Shown: positions 34,978-43,779 of the stretch, piece after piece
Position numbering within the stretch: the stretch's first letter is position 1
Layout of the letters: every line of letters begins with the position of its first letter
Assembly (NCBI GenBank): GCA_900549805.1
Contig: URPV01000001.1
Span: 15,921 to 79,920, forward strand
Length of the DNA stretch: 64,000 nt
Direction: 5' to 3'
Origin: an uncultured Veillonella sp.
Lineage (GTDB): Bacteria > Bacillota > Negativicutes > Veillonellales > Veillonellaceae
Position numbers and translations under genes: made by a program
The notes under the pieces: generated by a model
The model's input: the letters and a program-made list of their open reading frames with translations, nothing else
The model's database searches: none
Told to the model about the DNA's origin: nothing

Positions 34978-37569
34978 ATGGCACTCAATGCCCAACAAGA
35001 ATTGGTGGTTCATGAATTGGACCGCAATCTTCTCTTAGTCGCTTCTGCAGGAACTGGAAAAACGAATACGCTGGCTTATCGAGTGGCCCATATTCTAGAT
35101 ACAGAAATGGCTCACGCGGACCAAATCCTCTGCATGACCTTTACCAATAAGGCTTGTCGCGAGATGAAGGACCGTATCCTATCCTTGGTAGGTCAGGCCG
35201 CAAAAGCTGTGGAGGTTTCAACCTTCCACAGCTTTTGTTTTAAGGTTCTTACAGAAGAGGCAAAGCGTAACGAAGAATTATATACAGACCTAACCATCTT
35301 CGATGAAGAAGATTGCCAGGAGCTTTTTTTGCCCTACAAGCCGGCCTCTATTAAGGCGGCTCGCTTTGGTAACCTCTTGGGGGCCATCAAGGAAGGCCGG
35401 TCACTATACGGTTTCTATACGGAGGATCCTCGAGCTGACTATGAAAAGACCATCCAGGTCATGGACCAAGACCCTAAGGGGCCTTTGAAAGCTTACTTCA
35501 CAGGTTTTGACGGTCAGCTATACTTGGGAGACTACCAAGACTTCTTAGCCCATGGGGCTGATTGGTTGGCTCTCTATGACCAAGCTTTGCGGAATGTGCA
35601 CGGTCTGGACTTTATGGATCTCATTACAGGTGTTCATCGCCTCTTCCAAGATCCATCTGTCTGCCAGCGTTGGCGAGACCGCTATCGCTATATAGCGGTG
35701 GATGAAATGCAAGATACGGGCACCTTGGAATATAAGGTTATGAAGGTTCTCTGGGAGGGGAATCGGGTTCTCCTCTGTGGTGACTACTTCCAAACCATCT
35801 ACGAGTGGCGAGGGTCTGATCCCTTTCATATCTTAGAGGATTATGTAGAGCACTTTGACCCTGTGAAAGTGACCTTTTATGATAACTACCGAGCCAATAA
35901 GACTCTCTTCTTAGCGGCTTTTAAGACCCTAGAAGCCATGTTCCCACAAGAGGTAGCTGCTATTTATGACAAGATGCCGCAATCAGCCTCCCCTAAAGGA
36001 GGCAAGCCAATCCTAGTAGAGGCCTGCCGCAATGAATATGAAGAGGCTAAGTTTATTTACGACGCCATCCGGGCCCTTCCGCGGGAGGATACCATAGGGG
36101 TTTTGGTGCGGGATAATAAAAAGGCGATTCGTCTATCTAACCTCTTTGAACGCTTTAATAGGGATTACCCCGAGGCGGACCAACGGCCCTTTATGATTAT
36201 CGATGAGTTCAAGTTCTACCGGCGCCAGGAAATCAAGGACGTCATGGCCTATTTCAAGCTCATCATGAATCCCAATGACGCTGTATCAGCCCGTCGGATT
36301 ATTAAACGGTATGTGGCGGGGATCGGTCAGGCCCGCCTCAAGGAACTGGAATCGCCAAAGGTCCGTCAGGCCGGCTTAAAGCTGACGGACTTTATGGATT
36401 TAGCCATCTTTGAAGGGGAGCCTTATGCAGGCCTCTTGCAGGGCTTACAGGACCATACCGTGGTCGTCTATGACGTAGAGTCCACAGGAACGGATACGAC
36501 CTCTGATAATATCATTCAAATTGCAGCTATACGCATCGACCAGGATGGAAAGATTCTAGAGTCTTTTGAACGCTTTATTAAGCCCGCAAAATCGGTCGGA
36601 CAGTCCGCTGAAGTTCATGGTTTTACCGATGAATTTTTAGCAGAACATGGGGAAGAGCCGGCTAAGGTACTCCAGGACTTTAAGAATTTCTCCAAGGGGG
36701 CAGTCATCGTAGGTCATAATGTTAACTACGATGTATCTATCTTTACCTCGGAACTCCATCGGCATGGCCTAGGGGAACCAGACTTCAAGGCCATTTACGA
36801 TACCTTGGACATATTCCGCCGTTTCTATCCTAACCTGCCTAACCACAAGCTAGGCTTCTTATCTGACTACTTCCCGATTGACCATAAACCTAGCCATGAT
36901 GCTATGGATGACATCCTGGCTACGGCCCTCCTCCTCGTCTATGCAGTGGAGCATAATATTCGCCCTACGGAGGATACCCGTATGGCCCTCATCAATTCCT
37001 ATAAGGGGGCCTTCGCAGGATTGGCCTCTCAAATGACGACCCTCCGGCGCAAGGCCCAGGTTGAAAAACCATCGGATCTATTGGCTTATATCATGAAGGA
37101 TATGGGCATTTTAGATTATTACCAGGAACGGCATGAGGGACCGCGGGTCGAGCGTATCCGTGACCTCTACCGAATTTTAGTAGACCTAGATCAAGACTAT
37201 GCCTCTGTAGGCAGTCGGGACCGATTATCCCTTATCGTACAATTAGCAGCTTTGACCGCAGGGGAACCGGTTAATCAAGGAAAGCGTAAACATGCGATCC
37301 CTATCATTACGGTCCACCAAGCTAAAGGATCTGAATTTGCCCACCTCTTCTTGGCAGGCCTTAATGAGGGAACGTTCCCATCCTTCTTAGCAGAAAAAGA
37401 GGGCCGTCTAGAGGAAGAAAAGCGCCTCTTCTATGTGGCCATTACCCGGCCTAAGGAAGATTTGACCATCACCTATATACGAGAGAATGAACGGGGCCGG
37501 TCTAGTAAGCCCTCTTCTTTCTTAGGTTACTTGCCTCAGGATAGGGACCTAGTTAAGATCGTTCAATAA
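34978..37569 (+). CDS. UvrD/Rep-type helicase with an embedded DEDDh exonuclease domain
   Basis: An 863-residue superfamily 1 helicase. Motif I is ASAGTGKTNT (near residue 22), Ia MTFTNKACREM, II AVDEMQDT, III LLCGDYFQTIYEWRG, IV YDNYRAN, V ITVHQAKGSEFAHLFLAGL and VI RLFYVAITRPKEDL. Residues about 495-660 are a complete DnaQ-like 3'-5' exonuclease: VYDVESTG (Exo I), GHNVNYDVSIF (Exo II) and HDAMDDILAT (Exo III). It is inserted between the 2B region and motif V. A repair or processing role is inferred. The ATG at 34978 follows CTGGAGGCGATACT; earlier in-frame starts overlap bofA. Confidence 0.9.
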   Translation: MALNAQQELVVHELDRNLLLVASAGTGKTNTLAYRVAHILDTEMAHADQILCMTFTNKACREMKDRILSLVGQAAKAVEVSTFHSFCFKVLTEEAKRNEELYTDLTIFDEEDCQELFLPYKPASIKAARFGNLLGAIKEGRSLYGFYTEDPRADYEKTIQVMDQDPKGPLKAYFTGFDGQLYLGDYQDFLAHGADWLALYDQALRNVHGLDFMDLITGVHRLFQDPSVCQRWRDRYRYIAVDEMQDTGTLEYKVMKVLWEGNRVLLCGDYFQTIYEWRGSDPFHILEDYVEHFDPVKVTFYDNYRANKTLFLAAFKTLEAMFPQEVAAIYDKMPQSASPKGGKPILVEACRNEYEEAKFIYDAIRALPREDTIGVLVRDNKKAIRLSNLFERFNRDYPEADQRPFMIIDEFKFYRRQEIKDVMAYFKLIMNPNDAVSARRIIKRYVAGIGQARLKELESPKVRQAGLKLTDFMDLAIFEGEPYAGLLQGLQDHTVVVYDVESTGTDTTSDNIIQIAAIRIDQDGKILESFERFIKPAKSVGQSAEVHGFTDEFLAEHGEEPAKVLQDFKNFSKGAVIVGHNVNYDVSIFTSELHRHGLGEPDFKAIYDTLDIFRRFYPNLPNHKLGFLSDYFPIDHKPSHDAMDDILATALLLVYAVEHNIRPTEDTRMALINSYKGAFAGLASQMTTLRRKAQVEKPSDLLAYIMKDMGILDYYQERHEGPRVERIRDLYRILVDLDQDYASVGSRDRLSLIVQLAALTAGEPVNQGKRKHAIPIITVHQAKGSEFAHLFLAGLNEGTFPSFLAEKEGRLEEEKRLFYVAITRPKEDLTITYIRENERGRSSKPSSFLGYLPQDRDLVKIVQ

Positions 37570-37598
37570 GGAAAATTAGGGGCTAGCAGCCTTATGGA

Positions 37599-37627
37599 TT
37601 TACTATATCAATATATTTTGATATACT
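37599..37627 (+). promoter_or_regulatory. probable promoter containing a palindrome
   Basis: TTTACT (37599-37604) and TATACT (37622-37627) are 17 bases apart. The spacer holds the inverted repeat TATATCAA (37604-37611) and TTGATATA (37617-37624), which could be an operator. Confidence 0.45.
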
Positions 37628-37661
37628 TTTCCTATTAGATTGCACTATGAAAGGGGGCCCA

Positions 37662-38585
37662 ATGGCACGTAAAAGCTACCGTGAAGACGACATTGTAATC
37701 GATGTTGCCGCTGATCAAGCCTCTATGACCCTAGGGTCCCTATTAGACCATAAGGGGTATCCACGTAAGTCCATGAAGGGCCTATTCGATGATAAGCTAG
37801 TCCTCCTCAATGGTCATAAGACCAACCCTAAGGCGGTCTTAGCTAGCGGAGATCAGATCCGCCTACAGATGCCTAAGGAAAAGTTAGACTACGACCCAAT
37901 TTCTATGGATTTGACCATAGTCTATGAAGATCATGATATCTTGGTACTAGATAAACCAGTGGGCATTACCGTCAATTCTCAAGGACAGGTTTCGCTAGCT
38001 AATGGCATTGCTTCTTACTTTAAGGACCAGGGGATCAAGCGGAAAGTTCGTTTTCTGAATCGCCTAGACAGGGATACATCAGGTTGTGTCGTCATTGCTA
38101 AGTCTGGCCTGGCTCAATCCATTTACCAAGGGCAGATGGATCACCATAGTTTTAGAAAGTTCTATCGGGCACAAGTACAAGGAGACTTGCAGAAGGCCGA
38201 CCTATCTTCTGATCAGGAGGGCATAGAGGCCACTGATATTTGCAATGTATTGACCCAAATCTGTAAGACCGTCTATTCTTTGACCTTCCCCATGGGGCGA
38301 GCCGCTGATGGCATTCATCAAGAAGTGAGAGCCGATGGAAAGAAGACCCGGACAGATTTTGAAATCCTGGACTATGATCAAGTTAAGGACCAAACCCAGG
38401 TGGAGGTAGAACTTTTTACAGGCCGAACCCACCAAATCCGTCTGGCCTTTGCCCACTTAGGTTATCCTCTGGTAGGGGACATCCTTTATGGGGCCAAACC
38501 AACAGGTAAGCCCTTCTCCCTTCGCGCGCATAAGATTATCTTTAAGCATATGCGTGATGGGCACAAGGTGACTTTGGACGTATAG
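37662..38585 (+). CDS. RluA-family pseudouridine synthase
   Basis: A 307-residue enzyme that isomerises uridine in rRNA or tRNA. An S4-like N-terminal region (residues about 15-75) precedes the catalytic domain with LDKPVGITV and the active-site motif LNRLDRDTSGCVV; the usual His before RLD is Asn. The later motif TGRTHQIRLAFAHLGYPLVGD is intact. The ATG at 37662 follows AAAGGGGGCCC; an in-frame ATG at 37647 overlaps that site. The modified position is unknown. Confidence 0.9.
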   Translation: MARKSYREDDIVIDVAADQASMTLGSLLDHKGYPRKSMKGLFDDKLVLLNGHKTNPKAVLASGDQIRLQMPKEKLDYDPISMDLTIVYEDHDILVLDKPVGITVNSQGQVSLANGIASYFKDQGIKRKVRFLNRLDRDTSGCVVIAKSGLAQSIYQGQMDHHSFRKFYRAQVQGDLQKADLSSDQEGIEATDICNVLTQICKTVYSLTFPMGRAADGIHQEVRADGKKTRTDFEILDYDQVKDQTQVEVELFTGRTHQIRLAFAHLGYPLVGDILYGAKPTGKPFSLRAHKIIFKHMRDGHKVTLDV

Positions 38586-38596
38586 AAGCTTTACTT

Positions 38597-38639
38597 AAAA
38601 AGGAGTCCCTCCTAGACAAGTCTAGGAGGGACTCCTTTT
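38597..38639. terminator. bidirectional terminator between convergent genes
   Basis: Arms of about 20 bases pair perfectly: AAAAGGAGTCCCTCCTAGAC (38598-38617) with its complement (38620-38639), around loop AA. It serves the RluA-type gene and the minus-strand permease. Confidence 0.9.
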
Positions 38640-38695
38640 GGATTTATTAGCTATACTAGTTTTTCTATAGGCTTCTAGCTTTCATAGGAAAGAGG

Positions 38696-40105
38696 TCACT
38701 CTTTCTTCTTAGATTCGGCATCGCTTAGGTCTATGATTTCTTCTTCTAGAGGGTCTGGTACGTCCGAATGGAGCATGGAATAAAAGGCCCAGAGGATGAT
38801 AAACCAAACCGGCGTAAATATAAGGGCAATCCGGGTGTCTGGGGAATAGGCTAACATAATCAAGATGAAGGCGAAGAAGGCCAAGATTAGGTAATTAGAA
38901 ATAGGGTAGAGAGGCATCTTAAAGGAAGAAGCCTTAGCCAGTTCTGCCTTTTGTTTGCGGTACTTGAGATGGCAGATGACCATCATTGCCCAGATAAAGA
39001 TGAAACAGAAGGTAGAAATCGAAGTAATCATGACGAATACTGCTTCTGGCATGACATAGTTGAGGACAACGGTGATGAGCAGGACTGCTGCAGAGAAGAT
39101 GGTCGCTTGGTAAGGGACGCGGGAGCCTGTGAGGTGACGCATGGTCCGAGGGGCATGACCTCGTTGGGAAAGGGCGTAGATCATACGGCCTGTGGAGAAA
39201 ATTCCTGAATTGGTAGCAGAGGCAGCGGAGGTCAAGACAACAAAGTTGATGATGGAAGCCGCTGCAGCAATCCCTATAGCAGAGAAAACGGCTACAAATG
39301 GACTCTTAGCAGGGTTTACCGCAGTCCAAGGGTAAATGGACATGATGATGGCCAAAGCGCCCACATAGAAGATAATAATGCGAATAGGGATATTATTAAT
39401 GGCCATAGGAATGACCTTTTTAGGATTTTCTGTTTCCCCAGCGGTGAGGCCCACCAGTTCGATACCGGTAAAGGCGAATACAACCATTTGGAAGGAGAGG
39501 ATAAAGCCCCCTATGCCATTAGGGAACCAGCCCCCGTAATTCCAAAGATTGGTGAATGAGGAAGGACCTGCATCGGTAGAGAAGCCTGTCATAATCATGA
39601 CGCCGCCTATGATGATGAGGGAGAGGATGGCGATGACCTTAATGAGGGCAAACCAGAATTCTAGTTCTCCGAAGTGTTTGACCGCCGTTAAATTCATGAA
39701 TAAGAGAATTAGTAAAACTACTAGGGCTGGAATCCATTGGGGTAACCAGGGTATCCAAAACTGCATGTATTGGCCTACGGCCGTCAAGTCCGCCATGGCT
39801 AAGGATAACCAGCAGAACCAATAGGTCCAACCGGTGATGAAGGCAGCCCTATCGCCCAGATACTCTTCTACGAAGTCCACGAAGGAATGGTAGCCTGTAT
39901 TGGACAATAGTAATTCGCCCAAGGCCCGCATAATGAAGAAACAGATGGTGCCCGTAATTAAATAGGCTAGAAGGATGGAAGGGCCTGCTAAGTGGATGGC
40001 CCGGCCGGAACCCAAGAAGAGACCCGTACCGATGGCGCCACCAATGGCAAGGAGTTGTACGTGCCGATTCTTGAGGCCCCGGCTCAATTGACGATGTCGA
40101 GTCAT
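38696..40105 (-). CDS. cycA: amino acid permease, CycA-like (D-Ala/D-Ser/Gly)
   Basis: A 469-residue APC-superfamily permease with 12 helices. It follows CycA closely: LAIGGAIGTGLFLGSG in TM1, the GELLLSNTGYHSF loop, TGWTYWFCW, FGELEFWFALIKVIAI, VFAFTGIELVGLTAGET in TM6, SAASATNSGIFSTGRM, and PVWFIILWAFY at the end. CycA imports D-alanine, D-serine and glycine. Related AAT permeases take other amino acids, so the substrate is probable, not certain. It is a single minus-strand gene. Confidence 0.85.
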   Translation of the reverse strand: MTRHRQLSRGLKNRHVQLLAIGGAIGTGLFLGSGRAIHLAGPSILLAYLITGTICFFIMRALGELLLSNTGYHSFVDFVEEYLGDRAAFITGWTYWFCWLSLAMADLTAVGQYMQFWIPWLPQWIPALVVLLILLFMNLTAVKHFGELEFWFALIKVIAILSLIIIGGVMIMTGFSTDAGPSSFTNLWNYGGWFPNGIGGFILSFQMVVFAFTGIELVGLTAGETENPKKVIPMAINNIPIRIIIFYVGALAIIMSIYPWTAVNPAKSPFVAVFSAIGIAAAASIINFVVLTSAASATNSGIFSTGRMIYALSQRGHAPRTMRHLTGSRVPYQATIFSAAVLLITVVLNYVMPEAVFVMITSISTFCFIFIWAMMVICHLKYRKQKAELAKASSFKMPLYPISNYLILAFFAFILIMLAYSPDTRIALIFTPVWFIILWAFYSMLHSDVPDPLEEEIIDLSDAESKKKE

Positions 40106-40247
40106 GGATAACCTCTTTCATAGTAAACAATAAAACATAGTATATATCATAGTATGTCCACTCTAAAAAAGCAAGTGTACTTTATATATAGACATATAAC
40201 GAATGGATTCATTACGAAGCCTTATAGGGCTCGCTAGGCATAATAAA

Positions 40248-40290
40248 AGGAGGGGCTAGTTAATCGATTCTGATTAACTAGCCCCTCCTG
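40248..40290 (-). terminator. terminator of the purine permease gene
   Basis: Arms AGGAGGGGCTAGTTAATC and GATTAACTAGCCCCTCCT pair perfectly around six bases. On the minus strand the hairpin is followed by TTTTATTATG. Confidence 0.85.
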
Positions 40291-40318
40291 GGTATTGTTC
40301 GTATATTATTAGGAACCC

Positions 40319-41686
40319 CTAGAACCATACATAGCGGATAATTACTAAGATGGCTAGGATATACATGATCTTAGAGACTTCCTTGGCCCGACCAGCGATG
40401 ATCTTGACCAAAGGATAGGCTACGAGGCCAGCGGAGATGCCTTCTGCGATGGAGTAGGCAAAGGGCATAACCGTGATAACCAAGAAGGCAGGGAAGCCTT
40501 CTGTCCAGTCATCAAAGTCGATGTCGCGAATGGCACCGATCATGAAGGCGCCAACCATAACTAAAACCGGTGCAGTAGCACAGTTTGGTACCAAGACGAG
40601 AATCGGTGCGAAGAGGAGGGCGATGAGGAAGAGAATCCCTGTAGCGATGGCTGTGAGACCTGTTTTACCACCGGCTGCAACACCAGAGGCGGATTCGATA
40701 AAGGCCGTTACAGTGGATACCCCCAAGAGGCCGCCTAAGGATACACCGACTGCATCTACGGTCATAGCCTTACCGAGACCAGGGAATTCATTGGTCTTAG
40801 GGTTGGCGATGCCCGCTTTGGTCGCTGTACCAATCAAGGTCCCCATGGTATCGAAGAGTTCTACAAAGGTAAAGGAGAAGATGATGGTGATGAGGCCCAT
40901 ATGGAAGGCACCAGGAATATCTAAGGCGAAGATGGCTGCTTGGCTAAAGTCAGGAATCGCCATCAAGGAAAGGTGGTCAGGTAATTGGGCCACGCCTGTA
41001 GCATAGGCTAGGATGGAGGTGACGATAACACCGATGAGGAGGGCACCCCCTACTTTGCGAGCCACTAAGATTGCCGTAAAAGCTAAAGAGAAGAGGGCTA
41101 GAAGGGTTTCTGGATTTTTGAGGTCGCCGAGGGCCAAGAAGGCTTGGGAAGCCGGTGGTGTGATGTTACCACCATGGGCCGCCGCAGCGGCCAAGATGTC
41201 TGGAGCCAGGGAGAGGTTGATGACTACGAGACCAGAGAGTTTAAGGCCGATAAAGGTAATGAAGAGGCCAATACCGGTGGTGATGGCAATCTTCATAGAG
41301 GCAGGAATACCTTCTACGATCATTTGACGGATTCGGGTAGCCGTGAGAATGAGGAAGACGATACCGGAGATGAAGACTGCGCCTAGAGCTGTCTGCCAGG
41401 AGATGCCCATACCCAATACAACCGTAAAGGAGTAGAAGGAGAGAAGGCCAACCCCTGGTGCTAGGGCGATAGGATAGTTGGCAATGAGGCCCATGAGGAT
41501 AGATGTAATGCCCGCAGCCAAGCAAGTACCGATGAGGACAGCATCCTTGGACATACCTGCTATAGATAGAATATTAGGGGCTAAGAAGAGGATGTAGGCC
41601 ATGGTGATAAAGGTGGTCAAGCCGGCGATAATCTCGGTCTTAACCGTGGTGCCTCGTTGGGTGAGGCCGAAAAGTTTCTCTAACAT
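40319..41686 (-). CDS. NCS2-family purine permease (AzgA/PbuG-like)
   Basis: A 455-residue transporter of the AzgA subfamily of nucleobase-cation symporters. The N-terminus reads LFGLTQRGTTVKTEIIAGLTTFITMAYILF, the canonical AzgA opening. Later come YPIALAPGVGLLSFY, FVELFDTMGTLIG and ESASGVAAGGKTGLTA. These import adenine, guanine or hypoxanthine. The ATG at 41686 follows AAAGGAGCTTCTC; longer frames lack a ribosome site. Its Shine-Dalgarno lies in a small hairpin loop. No purine riboswitch could be matched upstream. Confidence 0.92.
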   Translation of the reverse strand: MLEKLFGLTQRGTTVKTEIIAGLTTFITMAYILFLAPNILSIAGMSKDAVLIGTCLAAGITSILMGLIANYPIALAPGVGLLSFYSFTVVLGMGISWQTALGAVFISGIVFLILTATRIRQMIVEGIPASMKIAITTGIGLFITFIGLKLSGLVVINLSLAPDILAAAAAHGGNITPPASQAFLALGDLKNPETLLALFSLAFTAILVARKVGGALLIGVIVTSILAYATGVAQLPDHLSLMAIPDFSQAAIFALDIPGAFHMGLITIIFSFTFVELFDTMGTLIGTATKAGIANPKTNEFPGLGKAMTVDAVGVSLGGLLGVSTVTAFIESASGVAAGGKTGLTAIATGILFLIALLFAPILVLVPNCATAPVLVMVGAFMIGAIRDIDFDDWTEGFPAFLVITVMPFAYSIAEGISAGLVAYPLVKIIAGRAKEVSKIMYILAILVIIRYVWF

Positions 41687-41704
41687 GAGAAGCTCCTTTC
41701 TCAT
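41685..41704 (-). promoter_or_regulatory. hairpin presenting the Shine-Dalgarno of the purine permease
   Basis: On the minus strand ATGAGAA and TTCTCAT pair over 7 bp, leaving AGGAGC as the loop. The 3' arm runs into the AUG start codon. Confidence 0.5.
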
Positions 41705-41821
41705 ACAATACACGAAGTATATGCTTAGGTAGTAAAGCACTATTTATAAGATTAACTAATAAGCATATCGATAATTATTATGTATATATCTATAAATATA
41801 GTTTATCATGGGCAAAGTATT

Positions 41822-41848
41822 TTGAAAATGAATAAATTCGACTATAAT
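41822..41848 (+). promoter_or_regulatory. promoter of the Rrf2 regulator gene
   Basis: TATAAT at 41843-41848, with TTTTGA/TTGAAA 15-17 bases upstream. Confidence 0.5.
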
Positions 41849-41880
41849 AAAGGGGTATTAGAAATTGAGAGGAGTCTGTC

Positions 41881-42309
41881 ATGCGAATTTCCACAAAGGG
41901 TCGCTACGCCTTGCGTGTCTTGGCTGATATAGCGACAAATGGAACCACTAAGAATGTATCAATCCGAGAAATCGCACAACGACAAGGTATTTCCGATAAA
42001 TACTTGGAAGGAATTGTAGCTCGACTTACCACGGCAGGCCTCTTAAAGTCCGTCCGTGGCAAGTATGGTGGCTATCAATTGGTTAAGGCCCCTGAGGATT
42101 ATAACGTGTATGAGATTCTCTATGCTGCGGAGGATTCCATTGCCCTGGTGTCATGTTTAGATGATGATGCGGAAGCTTGTCCGGTTATGAAGGAGTGTCT
42201 GACAGCACCCTTATGGGCCCATTTGCAACATGAATTCAGATTGTCCATGGAGCGTGTATCCCTTCGGGATGTGATGAATCAGTCTTTCCACTCCTTTGAG
42301 GAAGACTAG
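41881..42309 (+). CDS. Rrf2-family regulator, IscR-like
   Basis: A 142-residue winged-helix regulator. The N-terminus MRISTKGRYALRVLADIA and helix SIREIAQRQGISDKYLEGIV are Rrf2-type. Three cysteines, in the pattern C-x8-C-x5-C (SCLDDDAEACPVMKEC), match the [2Fe-2S] ligands of IscR. It may sense iron-sulfur status or cysteine (CymR-like). It is followed with no gap by an MFS transporter, so it may control that gene. No isc or suf genes are nearby. Confidence 0.88.
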   Translation: MRISTKGRYALRVLADIATNGTTKNVSIREIAQRQGISDKYLEGIVARLTTAGLLKSVRGKYGGYQLVKAPEDYNVYEILYAAEDSIALVSCLDDDAEACPVMKECLTAPLWAHLQHEFRLSMERVSLRDVMNQSFHSFEED

Positions 42310-43641
42310 ATGGGTATGAATAAAAAGGCACATGATGAGCGAGATAGAGAGCTAGGGGGCATGCGCAATGTGTGGATCATCACGCTAGCCATGATGACCC
42401 TGGCAATTTGTTACACTATGTTAGTCCCATTCCTACCTGTCTACCTGTTAGAGTTAGGCGTGGATAAGGATTTAGTAGCTCTCTGGTCTGGCGCTATTTT
42501 TTCCATTACTTTCTTTATCGCTGGTCTTATGGCCCCTATATGGGGAAAAATTGCCGATAAGCATGGCAAGAAGATGATGGCCGTACGGGCTGGCTTTGCT
42601 ATCGGTATTTCCTATATTTTCTTAGGCCTGGCTCAGGGGCCTTGGCAACTCTTGGCAGCCCGTGCCTTTCAGGGATTTGCCAATGGGTTTATGCCAGCGG
42701 CCATGACCATGGTCTCCCTATCCGTTGTAGATAGTCAGGTAGGGGCAGCCTTGGGCATCTTCCAAACAGGTCTCATCTTAGGCAATGTGGTAGGGCCTTT
42801 TATGGGTGGATTGGTAGAATCTATCGTTGGAATGCGACCTGTCTTCATCGTGTCAGGACTTATCGTAGCCCTTGCAACGGCAGCTGTTCTTTTCTTGGTA
42901 AAGGAACCAAATATGAAAGCGGCCTCTGCTGAGCGTCAAACAGCGTCATCTAAAGAGGTGGACACCTCTGATCAGCTAGATGTGGCATCCTCTGACCTAA
43001 AGACTGATCAGCCTAAGGCAAAGAAGGCGGCTAGGTCTTCCTCTATCATTAGCGATTTTAAGTTTGTGGCTAAGAATGGTATTTTGGTTCAACTCCTTTG
43101 GCTCTATTTTTTTGTTCAATGCGCCATTATGATGTTGCAACCAATCCTAGCCCTTTATGTGGGCGAAATGAAGGGGACTATGGAAGGGGCAGCTATGCTG
43201 TCCGGTATCATCCTCTCCATCGGAGGTATGGCTGGCACTATTACTACTAACCTCTGGGTTCGTTATGGGCAAAAGAAGGGTTACTTTAGAGTTATTTTCC
43301 TTTGCTTTGTAGGGGGTGGCACGGTTCTCCTTTTGCAGAGTCTTCCCTTTGGTGTCCTTTGGTTTGGGGCCCTCCAGATTCTGGTCGGTTCCTTCCTAGT
43401 AGGGGTTAATCCTTCTTTATCAGCTGCTATAACTCTTAATACGGATCCTAGCTTCCGGGGCCGCATATTCGGTATGACTACAACGGCCCAACAATTTGGG
43501 TCTATGGTGGGTCCTCTCTTCGCCTCTGTCGTATCTACTTACTTGGGTATGCACTGGGTCTTTACACTGACGGGGATCCTCCTCTTCTACTTAGCTTATA
43601 AAGCTTGGCATTTGGATAAGAAGCCTAATCAAAAGGTATAA
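42310..43641 (+). CDS. MFS transporter, drug-efflux type
   Basis: A 443-residue major facilitator. It has the loop 2-3 motif GKIADKHGKK, motif C-like FQTGLILGNVVGPFMGG, and a long charged central loop (residues about 205-250) between the two six-helix halves. It is similar in plan to the MFS gene at 12090. The ATG directly abuts the stop of the Rrf2 gene, with GAGGAAG as ribosome site; a second ATG two codons on is possible. Export of a drug or metabolite is inferred. Confidence 0.85.
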   Translation: MGMNKKAHDERDRELGGMRNVWIITLAMMTLAICYTMLVPFLPVYLLELGVDKDLVALWSGAIFSITFFIAGLMAPIWGKIADKHGKKMMAVRAGFAIGISYIFLGLAQGPWQLLAARAFQGFANGFMPAAMTMVSLSVVDSQVGAALGIFQTGLILGNVVGPFMGGLVESIVGMRPVFIVSGLIVALATAAVLFLVKEPNMKAASAERQTASSKEVDTSDQLDVASSDLKTDQPKAKKAARSSSIISDFKFVAKNGILVQLLWLYFFVQCAIMMLQPILALYVGEMKGTMEGAAMLSGIILSIGGMAGTITTNLWVRYGQKKGYFRVIFLCFVGGGTVLLLQSLPFGVLWFGALQILVGSFLVGVNPSLSAAITLNTDPSFRGRIFGMTTTAQQFGSMVGPLFASVVSTYLGMHWVFTLTGILLFYLAYKAWHLDKKPNQKV

Positions 43642-43721
43642 GCATAGTCTTGCCTAGGTCTCTTTTTCTTTGATAAGGTGAGACCTACTTATGTAGCACA
43701 GTTATTAGCGTCTATAGTGTT

Positions 43722-43748
43722 GAGCCCGCCTCTTTAGGGGCTCTTTTT
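43722..43748 (+). terminator. terminator between the MFS gene and aroD
   Basis: GAGCCC (43722-43727) and GGGCTC (43738-43743) are followed by TTTTT, only about 30 bases ahead of the aroD start. Confidence 0.7.
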
Positions 43749-43779
43749 GAAAGCCCTAGAGGCTTATGAGGAGCTAGAA

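Noticed and set aside
41690..41860. Possible purine riboswitch upstream of the NCS2 permease
   Set aside because: The three-way-junction consensus and loop-loop sequences could not be matched; only a simple inverted repeat is present.
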